Positions 35,977 through 46,399 of a stretch of 64,000 nucleotides of DNA are shown here, piece after piece. The DNA comes from Lineus longissimus (lineage: Eukaryota > Nemertea > Pilidiophora > Heteronemertea > Lineidae): positions 14,658,953 through 14,722,952 of the forward strand of contig NC_088324.1 in assembly GCF_910592395.1 (NCBI RefSeq). Direction: 5' to 3'. Position 1 is the first letter of the stretch. Each line of letters begins with the position of its first letter. A program made the position numbers and the translations under genes. Under the pieces are notes generated by a model. The model saw nothing but the letters and a program-made list of their open reading frames with translations. It was not told the origin of the DNA and made no database searches.

Positions 35977-36405
35977 AGTCGTACTTCCACCTATCAAATC
36001 CCCGTGTCTTTTGTGCTTACACCTATGAATTGCCGTGTCTAAATAGACCTGTGTGTCAAATCCCCGTGTCTATTAGCCCCATCGAACTCGATGGGGCTAA
36101 TCGGGGGCTAATTTAGACCCGTGTTCAACACGGGTTTTTCGATAGGTGGAATCTGAATAGACACGGCAATTGCAAGTTCTAAGATCCGGCGACAGATGGC
36201 GCGGTGTAGTTGCCTCGGTATGACGCCCCCTCCAACGGGAAAGAAACACAGGAGAGCTCCCTACCTACAGCGCACCTGTCGCTGGGGCTATTAACCATTA
36301 TCTAACACCACTGATAGGTGTAAGTGCGTCCCGGGTTTTTTGACAAACGGCGAAGACACGGGTCTTGAAAAAACACGGGGTTTTATGATAGGTGGAACTA
36401 CGACT
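35977..36405. mobile_element. Foldback element with terminal and internal hairpins
   Basis: The ends are AGTCGTACTTCCACCTATCA and, inverted, TGATAGGTGGAACTACGACT (one mismatch). They are followed on both sides by related CCCCGTGT and GACACGGG words. Inside are a perfect 14-bp stem (ATTAGCCCCATCGA and its complement two bases apart, about 36072-36101) and CCCGTGTTCAACACGGG. The flanks share TAT. No coding capacity. A MITE is the likely identity. Confidence 0.8.
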
Positions 36406-37834
36406 TATGTTGTCTGTGTATTCAGCATACTTTATGCTGAGTACATGAAGTCTCTGTATGAGCACTCATTCTGTATCAACCAATGCAGGCTGCCGTCACT
36501 GAAGTCCTACTCCACGAGTCATTGAGTAATGAACGGCACACAATGCTACCAGAATCTTAACAATTGATCAGCACCAACATTAACTGATATACACAACCTA
36601 AAAAACAACACGCATGTCACTCTTATGCCCAGGTTTTCGATGTGTTTTTGGTAAGTTTTGTTAGGGCTGATCAATCACTTATTGATCGATTGATTTTGGT
36701 TTTGACACACACCTGTGACTGCTTGATGGACTAGAAACCTATGTTGGCGGAGAGAATATCTTTCAATCTGCTTGGAGAATGTATTTGGAGCAGAATGGAA
36801 ATTGATTTCTCCATCAAATGATAGATGGCACTGCAGACTATTTCTCGCCATCATTACATTATCTTAACGGCCGTGAACTAAAACCAAAGGCAAAAAAACC
36901 AACACTTATCACTGATTCATCTGTGATTTCATCAACATTATTTGTGAAAAAGAGACAGGAAAATTTGTTTCACGACATAAGCTTTGAGATAACTCCTCAG
37001 ATCACGATAGTTCAAAACATCTGGTTTAATGGTTTTACCGTCAATTTTTGGCAGTTATGGCCAGATGTGTGAGGAACGGAAAAGAAGAGTACTGCCACAT
37101 GGGGGGCATTTGAACAGTGGGGTATCATTGAACCCCCCCCCCCCCCCCCCCGGAAAGATTTGTTGTAACGAGAAACATCTGGTGCCTGTTGTTCGAAGTC
37201 ACTCCATGTGAACTAAGTTTGTCATCATTGCCTGGGGCTTCTTCAGTTCCGGAAGTCTGCATTGGTTTAGTGATTTCAAATGAAATTCTAAATGTATATT
37301 TGGAAAATTCTCGACAGTCTTCCCTGCGGTCATGAGCAATTTTAGTGATGAGCTGTCGCTGGTTTTTCTTTGATCGAAATATGTAGTCATCAACTGTTTC
37401 TGAATGCTACTGGGTGCGAGGACTTAAATCAATTCTGAATGGTTAAAAAAAGTTTTTCTGCTTTGGAATTGTCACAGCAGAGCTTTTGTTAATGTGATAA
37501 CTTCTGAACAAGGCCAAGAAAGTGAATTATCCCGTTTCTTAACGAATCATTCATAACTTGAAATTTGATTGTTAATCTTTACCCAAAATAACTTGAAAAT
37601 ACAAAGGAAAGGCAATCGAAATCAAGTCTAAGAATTGAATGACACTCATTCTTGGTGTATATCTTCAAGAAGCAAACATTTTTAGTATGAAACTTGGCCT
37701 TAATCAATGTGTGTTTGAGGAAAAACAATTCCATTTCCTGACAAATATGTCAAGTTGACGAAAAATGTACAGTAAATTAATCATGTTTTAGTTCCTTTGA
37801 TGGGGTGCTGTCTCTGGTAAGTGCACCCACTAAG

Positions 37835-37976
37835 GATTGCTGGACCCTTGGCTGGGGAGAAGCAACATTGAGTTAAGTGTCTTACTCAAGAACACATGGA
37901 TTTAAGATTGCTGGACCCTTGGCTGGGGAGAAGCAACATTGAGTTAAGTGTCTTACTCAAGAACACATGGATTTAA
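37835..37976. repeat. Perfect tandem duplication, 71-bp unit
   Basis: Two copies (37835-37905 and 37906-37976) start GATTGCTGGACCCTTGGCTG and end with AACACATGGATTTAA. They appear identical, indicating a recent event. No coding. Confidence 0.9.
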
Positions 37977-38777
37977 AAGTCATTAAACTGTGATACCACT
38001 GATCCCCCTGCCATGACTATCGATAAGTGTAACTTGGCATTCCCCATTAATATCTATTCTTAGCTTAGCGCACAATGAACCTGGGATATGCGAAGAAGAA
38101 TTCCAATAACTTGATACTAGAAACACGGTTTTCCCACCCACTGTGTTAAAAGTATAGATTCAGTTTGAAACTTTATCACTGCACAAAGGCTTGAATGCAC
38201 CTTGCACTATGACAAGTCATGGGTGTGGTTCGCTCTTGCGTGTACACAAATAAACTTTAACAATATGACTGGTACGCGACGTTTAAAGAAGTCAATATTT
38301 TCATACGATACCAACAGTGTGATGTGATTATCGATGTTATAGAGAACTCACTGTCAATACCGTCGCATTTGTGCTTCATGGTTTAATCTAATGAAGTGTA
38401 TTGGTACAGTGAAAAACTGGATGTTAACTGTTCTGGTATGTTACACCTAATATGACCGGGGTGGACTATATTCTAACTAGTGGGGCTATAATATTTCCTG
38501 TTAGGGATTTGAACTTAAAGAATATTCATGCTGCAATCTGTGTCATTCCTTGCGTCATTTAAATTTTTAGAATCATGAGAATTGAAGTCAGATATTTGAA
38601 AAAGTTTGGTGTTGAAGGTACGTCATTGCCTGTGTCACTTACAACTCTCCAAGTTGTCAGAATTTTGGTAAATAATGAAAATGATGCTTTTTGCCTTAAA
38701 AATGAAAATATCCCTGTTAAGAAAATCTGCTGGTAATGCTTTGTCTGAAGCCATTACCTTTGTTATAAAGGTTAAAG

Positions 38778-38811
38778 CAAAAACACATTACTTTGAAGTA
38801 ATGTGTTTTTG
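38778..38811. repeat. Perfect 16-bp-stem hairpin with 2-base loop
   Basis: CAAAAACACATTACTT is followed by TG and the exact inverted complement. It is AT-rich, so a chance hairpin-like extrusion site or MITE relic is possible; a poly-T exit typical of RNA polymerase III is not obvious. Confidence 0.85.
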
Positions 38812-39459
38812 GTCCAAGTCATATTGTAAATCCGAGTCTTTTTGTGGCGCTGCCAAGGAACATATTTTGAACCTCCGGAGAGTGTATGAAAATATATATT
38901 GCAAAAAAAGATATATCTTGTTTCTTTTTACTCAACTCATGTTGAGCTATGGAAGCTCAAAACAGTGGTTTCATGATGTCGCAAGACAGTGCATGTAATT
39001 GCAAGGCGTTATGTCATTGTCAGAAATGAAGCGGAAGAAAGCTGTAACATGGTGTAATAACCCTCTAGTGGAGTGATTAACCAAGCTGTGGCTGTTTTTC
39101 TGTCATCATAATATGTTGTCATGGTTACATGGAAGCCTGCAGCAACAAAAATAGCTTGTTTCGGAAGCGCTTTAGCCTGCCTCTGCTAGAGTTCAGTGAC
39201 CTGGGAGCGGTTTGGATTTTAATAGCACCGTTAGCAGGGAGTGATGGTCCATGTGTGACTTTTACTACATCCCTTGCTACCTGAAGGGCGCTGGGTTTAT
39301 CAAAGAATTGAATTAAGACAGCGTTCTTTTTAAACTAAAATTTATTTCAAGAAACATCTTTGATTAAACTAACCAACACATCAACAATATTTCTAAGTGA
39401 AATAATTGAAAAATACTTCTGCCCTTGAAGAAGTTGGTGAGTAAGATATCCGACGTGAT

Positions 39460-39606
39460 ATACTGTAAACCGTGAAAGGTTCTCAAAGCTAAAAGCTGGT
39501 GAAGTCGCTCCTTTTCAATTGGCGGTAAACTAAATATCATATTCACTGTTCACGCTTGAAAGTGCATTCGCGAAAATAAACATAAACATTTCTTGGTTTA
39601 CAGTAT
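39460..39606. mobile_element. Small MITE, TACTGTAAACC ends
   Basis: The element begins ATACTGTAAACC and ends GGTTTACAGTAT, a perfect 12-bp inverted terminus, length 147 bp. A related sequence (ATTGTAAACCGTGA...CAAAGCTAAACGTTGG) lies in a SPOUT1 intron at about 34798-34838, and a weaker relative with GGGTTTACAGC at about 51345-51402, so this is a dispersed family. Confidence 0.75.
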
Positions 39607-40407
39607 CACAAAGGAGGATGTGACGGCGAAATGTTTTGGTTGTCGAGGAGAAAATTGGCCGAAAAATGTGTGTGCGAGGATGACGGAAATCATTTCTTTC
39701 CATCGATTTGGTAATTTCTGATCACTTTTGGACAAGATGTGTCACCCCAATTCTTGAAGGGCTTCAACCATTGGTAAATAATCTTCGACAAACAAGTACC
39801 AGTACATACACTCAGAATTATTTACATTTTGGTATACTTTTCTAGTGCCCTGCACTCTGTCATTATTTACCAAGTGAATTTCTAAACTCCAGGCAACTAG
39901 ATCTGCATATCTTGAAGGTGAAACCCATACCAATCATGTTCTTATGGGCTATGCGACCATTTTCAAGATGGCTGCCTTCCATTACCCTGGTTACAGCATG
40001 AGTGTCTACTGTGTTCTCACCTCGGCAATATGGAGAGCTGGTCTTCCAGAGTACCTATATTTCATATCAAGACCTAAACTGACTAACAATTCACATATCA
40101 ACAAAGTCTACATGAAAATTCAAAAACAATGAAATGCCCAGCGAATCCCAGGACACTAAAGGCCATTGAACAGAATACACTCTCGAGAGTCGGTTTTTCA
40201 ACTTGCTGAGAATTATACAAGTATCTCAACTTACTGAGCTGGCCTGCCTTGGACTACCCTACGTATGGTGCAAGTTTTCCAAGGAAATCTGCAATGCACA
40301 AACCAACCATAAGTTGAGAGGCCTGCTTGATCCTGATCCTCTGTAAGTTGGAAAACTACTTCCAGGATGGAACAATGCAATTTATTATCAGCAAAAATAG
40401 ATAAGCG

Positions 40408-40645
40408 AGTAATAATAATAATCATAATAATCTACCTTTGACACTGAGAGCTGCACATCGATACCGCCACGTTTATGATACAGACTATGTTCTCCATCAT
40501 TATGAGGAGAGACTGTGTTCTCCATCATTATGTGGAGAGACTTATTATGTGGAGAGACTATGTTCTCCATCATTATGTGGAGAGACAATGTACCTCCATG
40601 GCTATGTGGAGAGACTATGTTCTCCATCATTATGCCGAGAGTGAT
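40408..40645. repeat. AAT microsatellite plus short tandem repeat
   Basis: An AAT/CAT-rich microsatellite (about 40408-40432) is followed by imperfect tandem units around ATGTGGAGAGACTATGTTCT and CCATCATT (about 40488-40640). The units contain internal pairing (GGAGA and TCTCC), so they form small hairpins. Frames through it are repeat artefacts. Confidence 0.75.
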
Positions 40646-42098
40646 TAGGAAAACACCATGCCTACAACGGTTGTCACTATTATCAGTCACCATGGAGACA
40701 CTGTCAGGTATCAAGTGGCTGCTGTCAACTCGGCACTCATTTAGGCGTGACCTGTAGGACAAACAGCGACCTCATGAGGGAACAAACTTATCACCCTTGG
40801 ATTGAGAGTTGGACACCCTAATGAGTACGTCGCTGTGCGCCACCAAAAATAGCCATGGTGTTTTCCAGATTAAAATTTCAATTAAATTTGATGAATCCAG
40901 TTTCACCTAAACAGGATTTTGAGCAGGACAGCTTCGTCTCATATTACCTGAGGACTAAATTTGAGCTTCAGCTATGCCACCTCAGAAAGGGGACTAGAGG
41001 GAGGAGCTTGGGGGGTCCATGTGACTAGTAGGCACAGTTTAAGGGCCACGGTTGTGTTTGATTCAGCAATTAGAGTTGTCTTAAACACGTTTCTTCTCTT
41101 TTACATCACCCTACTGGTAAAAACCAGTTTGCAATGACCGATCCTGGGGAGGGATAGAAATTGAAGTTGATAAGAAATTTCGTGAAGCACCCACTGGGAT
41201 GGCTCCCCTCATTTCTCAAGACTCTGGATCCGCCTCTGGTTTGAAATATTACAATGAGAGGATGACTTCAAGTAGGCCTAATAGGGTTGTGACAGCTTAT
41301 GTTCATATTGCAAATGACATTCTGATCCCGATGTTGCGAGCGACCATCCCCATACTATCTCCGCCTTCTTGACTCTCGAGCATTACCCTTTCCCACATAC
41401 ACAATATCTTGTCAGTTTACCTTCACTAAGCAGAGCCAGCCTCTGCGTTACCATGGATACCGATTGAACTTTAACCATGTTGGTGTCGGGAACATTTGTG
41501 CGATGGCTAAGCTGTGCAGTGTGACTTGTCAACTGGTTGGATTACCAACTCAAAAAGTTTTTATCCCTTATGGAAGATGGGGGGTTGGGTTCATGGTGCA
41601 CAAGCTTTAGGCCAACGAAAGTTGAATTCATGATTCATCCCCCTTTTAAAATTTGGTACATTCTAACTATGTACCTAGAGGATGTTCCAGGGCATTATTA
41701 TGTTTGATACTCAGCTTTGACCGCAATGACAAAATGCCATGGATTTCCTTGTGCCTGAATTGTGTCATGAAGCCACAAGACTGGTATTTAGATTGCCAGC
41801 AATGACATCCCTCACTTGGTTGTATCTCTGCCAGATCTTGACCATTATTTGGGCAGGATAATGAAATTTTGATTTTGACATATCTTCTAAAGTTCACTGA
41901 TGACTCAGAGAAACAAGGCATCTTATATGATTGGCCTTATTCTAAGCAACATGAGACTCATTTCTTGGGGTTATTCAAGGATTAATACACTGGTAATTAG
42001 TTGGGAATGGAAATTTTTCATTTTGTCCTTTGTTCTTCATTATCTACCGACAGCCAGAATGCGATTTGATCTCATCACAAGAATGGTTCAATAATCTA

Positions 42099-42389
42099 TT
42101 AATCCATTAATACCAGCCCACCACAAACTGCTAAGATTTCGTCGCTGTCATAGTTACCGCGCCAACCGAGCTTGGCCTTTGACATTTCGGCGAACACACC
42201 AGCAGCTCCAACATGGAAACCAGCGCTAAGCTTATTGTTCACGTTGATCAATAGCCGGTTGCCATGGTGACCGTATGCGAAGAAATGCCATAGTGTGGTC
42301 ATGATTCGTTGGGAGAATGCGATGTTCATCATGAATATTAGAACTGGCAACAGAATTAGAAGATATTTGACCGTTTCTGGATCAAACAT
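42099..42389 (-). CDS. Small hypothetical membrane protein ORF, 96 aa, unsupported
   Basis: This single-exon frame on the minus strand starts MFDPETVKYLLILLPVLIFM, a plausible hydrophobic signal or membrane segment. It continues with RIMTTLWHFFAYGHHGNRLL and ends EILAVCGGLVLMD. I do not recognise it. No splice partners were found, and it lies downstream of the RGS last exon on the same strand. Composition looks protein-like, but at this length it may be chance. No function is proposed. Confidence 0.2.
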   Translation of the reverse strand: MFDPETVKYLLILLPVLIFMMNIAFSQRIMTTLWHFFAYGHHGNRLLINVNNKLSAGFHVGAAGVFAEMSKAKLGWRGNYDSDEILAVCGGLVLMD

Positions 42390-43540
42390 TCAGATATGAG
42401 GTACTTTTGGTCGTTTGAGAGATTTTTCCTCTAGGCACCAAGTAAATACATGTAAGAGGCAGTGTGCAGATTATAAGCCTTATCTTCATCAACGTTTTGT
42501 AGGATTTGCAGCAAATTATGCCACTTGAGTATTGTACTGAGAGTGGAATAGAGTAAAATACAAAGACCTTATGTTCTGAGACCTTAGGTTCCTTTCATTA
42601 TGAGACCTCAAGTGACCTTAGAAGTTGTGAGAGGTAGGCAGTTTGACTGTAATGAGAGGTGGTCCTCGAGGTGTCTTGTTTCGCCGAGGCTAAAGGGCGG
42701 ATGACAGGTCAAAGATGATGCTTGAGTCTGTAAGATTCATACAACCAACGGATCTTTCTGATCTTGTATATGCGTCCTTCTTTGACCTCTAGCATTTGCC
42801 AATGGAAGAAAGGAAATTATTTCTGATCTGTGGCATTCAAGCATCTTCATCATAAAATCATCATGCAAGTCACCAACCAAGCACCTATAAAGCACTATCT
42901 CCTGTGTTTCTATGGAAACAGTTGCCATGGTAATGTCAGAATCAATGGAAATCTGCCAACTGGCAGAAACATCGTGATTTCTTATTTGGATTGGACCTTG
43001 TAGAATATATTCAAACTATTACAAAATGGTAACACTACGAAAGTGTGAAGTTCAAAAAATGGTATTTTGTCTCATAGAGGTTGTTGGGGTGACGTCGTAC
43101 TTCACTGCTGCAACTCGAAAACGGCTAAAGGTGTTAACGTCATTATGTCATGGATATCGTGAGACAAAGACAAAGCCTGAGGCAATTGTCATATCAGTGA
43201 AGAACCTCGTCTATTATTATGACTGGACAGTCTGCCAATAGGGTCCCAGGAAAATATGGCTGCCACTGATTGTCACTTGGGTACGTTGTTGTGAGGAGAT
43301 ATGATGTCAGCTCTGTTTGAGTGTGACATCATTTGACCCATACCCTCTTGAAAATCAGCCCAAGTGAAAATAATGGGAAAGGGATCCCCCCCCCCCCCCC
43401 GGGGATGCCCCATGAAGTGCTATCAGGATTTCCAACATTGGCCAATTAGAGACTGGATATTATGCATGTTTGCATACAGTTTATATAGGTGCTGTCGTTA
43501 CAAAAAAAGTTGAAAAACCTCATTAAATGTTGGCCGGGTC

Positions 43541-43775
43541 TATTTGGCAAGCCGCTCGCCGAACAGGCATCTTTTTTTGTCCTGTTTGGAGAGCCGCTTG
43601 CCAAACAGCACTATAAAGCCACCCTGTTCGGCCAGCCGGGCTTGCCAAACAGGTAAAAAATCTACCCTGTTTGGCGAGCTGGAGACTTTACTTTAATATT
43701 AATGAGTTCGGCTCTCCATTCAGGACAAGAAAAAGTCACTGTTTGGTAAACCGGGCTTGCCAAGTAGTCACTTCC
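43541..43775. repeat. Cluster of CTGTTTGG/CCAAACAG hairpin units
   Basis: Four related units each contain CCTGTTTGG or its variants, and an inverted CCAAACAGG about 10-15 bases later (for example 43582-43589 with 43601-43608, and 43623-43632 with 43644-43653). Between the arms lie GAGCCGCTT and CAGCCGGGCTT words. The region is GC-rich against its surroundings. No coding; probably a foldback repeat. Confidence 0.7.
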
Positions 43776-45263
43776 TTAAATGTTAAGGACACACTTATAC
43801 TAGAGATAGAGATGAGCATGTACCATGAGTATTGACCGCTAAGCAGGATTTGGAGTCCGGCTGCTGTTGCCTTTTAAACTTTTAAACAGCTACTATGTGT
43901 TGGCAAAATCCTATCGAACCAAGTGGTTTTTGTTAACAACATCTATAACAGCTCATAGTTGGCTAAACACTATGAACTTAATCACCTTTGCAGGACAATA
44001 GCTAGTTTGAGATAAAATGTTGCTATTTTTGAGAGAAAAGCGCATCAAATATGTATCAACTTTATTGATGACTGTCAAGTTGGAACAAATTGAAATGGGA
44101 TGCCGAGATTGGTGCCCAACCCCAAACAAAGCCGCATTTAGGCCTACACATGTGACTTGGTTTGATATCCTCCTCTGGTTAGTGCAGAGTTTCTGTTCGT
44201 TCTGCCTCGAAAACCAGTTCTTGGATAAAACCAGGGTGACAGTGCTTTTTGATAATGATTATCAAATTCATTCATCTTTCATCATTGTTCATACTAGTAC
44301 ATATTTTCTCTCAAAATAGCCACTGTTCTGAAAAGGCCACTACACAGATAGATCACATCAAAATAGTCTCCCGGCGTCGACATTCACTCTATTAATGTCT
44401 GACATGTTTGAAGAAGTATAGCTATGGCGAGTCCATTTACGACGGATGATGATACACAATGCAGCTAGACTCAAATGCTTCATAATCATTCCTAGAACAC
44501 ATCATTACAAAACCATAATTTTCATTCATCCTTTAATTCTTGTTCAAAATATCCTACACCCTGGGTTCGATTCATCATACAAGAACCAAGAAACAGTTCT
44601 AGCCATGAGTAGTTAATGTTCCTCTTGAGCTAATTCCCAGTCATCTTGACCTACTTTTGAAATGACCTTGACCCTGTCAAGTCCTAGGCACAGCCCTGAG
44701 TTCTAGTCAATTTTGTGACCCATATTCGTCATGGTAATACATCATGTGACCAAAAATGTTACCGGTACTGGATTTATATTCCGAGTAATTGTTTCCATCA
44801 ATGGTCAATGATTTGATAAGTGTACAGCGAACACCACACAGTGTTCCAGAAGGCAACATTCAGTGCATTACACGTGTAAGCAGTGACAAGAGAATCTCTA
44901 CAGTATTCAGTAATATTTTTAAAATTGCCATTCACATCTGCACAGAACAGAAAATCATAAAAATCCACAATGACATGGACAGAAACATCTCTCTAGTCTT
45001 TGTCAATCTGCAACATCTTTTCACTTTAAACTGGATCCAGATTAAACGCACATATTCCAAATTAAATCTTATTTCACATAATGTTTACTCTGTGACTTGA
45101 CAACGTGTACATCATCTCAAATTGATATATTTTCACATGATTTTCATATGATTTTCACACGTTACGTTCCCACAATTTCACGTCTATACGTCCCCTAATT
45201 GTGACGTCGCACCTTCTCTATGTACACACGAGTATCCTACGAGGCATTGGGTGCTTCCTTCCC

Positions 45264-46346
45264 TCAAGACCCATGTTCCGCCAACAGTTGCATATATACG
45301 TCCGACCGAAGGAACCGGGGATAACTATCCTTTTCCATCAGAGCCTGTACTTTTTTTTGAGCTTGTTCAAATGTATGTTTATTGGGTTTATCTATATTGT
45401 CTCCTGTTATCTCACGAGTCTTGGAATCGAGATTGACCTGAAAGTTAAAGTAGTAGTTGTTTCATGGATTGTTAAATCTTGCTTTTTCACCAGTGCCTTT
45501 GGAGTAACCTGTTGGCTTTCTGGCCTTTTCTCATTTAGGGGTCATCTGGGATTTGTGGCTTTGTTTTGAAGCATCAGTTTTCATGGTGAGAAAACAAGTC
45601 GACAAGACCACTTAGAAAACCTTGACTGGAGACTTTTCCATGGCTTGATCCTGACTATTTGGGATCCTTGGCAATGTGATGGTGCTTGGGTTCAGATAAG
45701 TTTAAATCAACTATTGCCAAAATGGAGATAACATAAATAGGATCAAATTGACCCTCAATACCCACCTCTCTTGGGGCCTGGACAGCTACAAAATCATTGT
45801 ATATCTCCTGGGCCCTCTCGCTCATTTTCGATGGTTTTAACGAACTATATTCCTCGCACACGATCCAGAACTCTATGTTCTCTTCACTGAATTCTGTTCG
45901 TAAGAACTCACGGAACAAGTTCAACCCATCTGGAAAGATAAAGAGTGAGAAGTGCATAATTTCAGGGGGTCGCTCGGGCCTCAAAATGCCTTTGTAGGGA
46001 GGGAGGGGAGGGGACGAGATCACAGTTTGTGCATCTACAGTCTGAAGAAAGAATCAAAATGCAGTTATTTTTGTAAGAAGACATTTGCCATCTTGTTGTG
46101 TCTGTAGCTGTGTTGTGTCTTCCCCAGATGAGGATTGGAAGATCTGGTATATTCAAACTGAAAAAAAAGGTTTATGTCTTGCCTTCGAGAGCGAAAATAC
46201 GGTAGTTTATTGCCAGTAGCTCAAAGGAAGTTGGAGACCAATATGACCTTTTGCCAAAACATGTGGCAAAATCGACACAGTCATGTGTGGTTTTTAGCTC
46301 ACCTCTTAGCAGAGGTGAGCTTATCCCATACCGTGGCGTCCGTCGT

Positions 46347-46399
<53 letters not shown>

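Larger units (their letters stand above)
36406..39459. other. Gene-poor convergent spacer with small repeats
   Basis: This lies between the convergent SPOUT1 and RGS genes. It holds a 19-base C tract (37133-37151), a 71-bp tandem duplication (37835-37976) and a perfect hairpin (38778-38811). Short open frames (for example 38675-38998 plus) look like chance. Confidence 0.5.

Noticed and set aside
45201-45569. 122-codon plus-strand frame
   Set aside because: It is the antisense shadow of the last RGS exon (45264-45437 minus), which carries the conserved EKDSYPRFLRSD stretch.
45930-46023. Extension of the RGS exon frame into SSPPLPPYKGILRPERPPE
   Set aside because: A proper acceptor (TATCTTTCCAG) at 45930 and phase with both upstream exons show that this part is intron.
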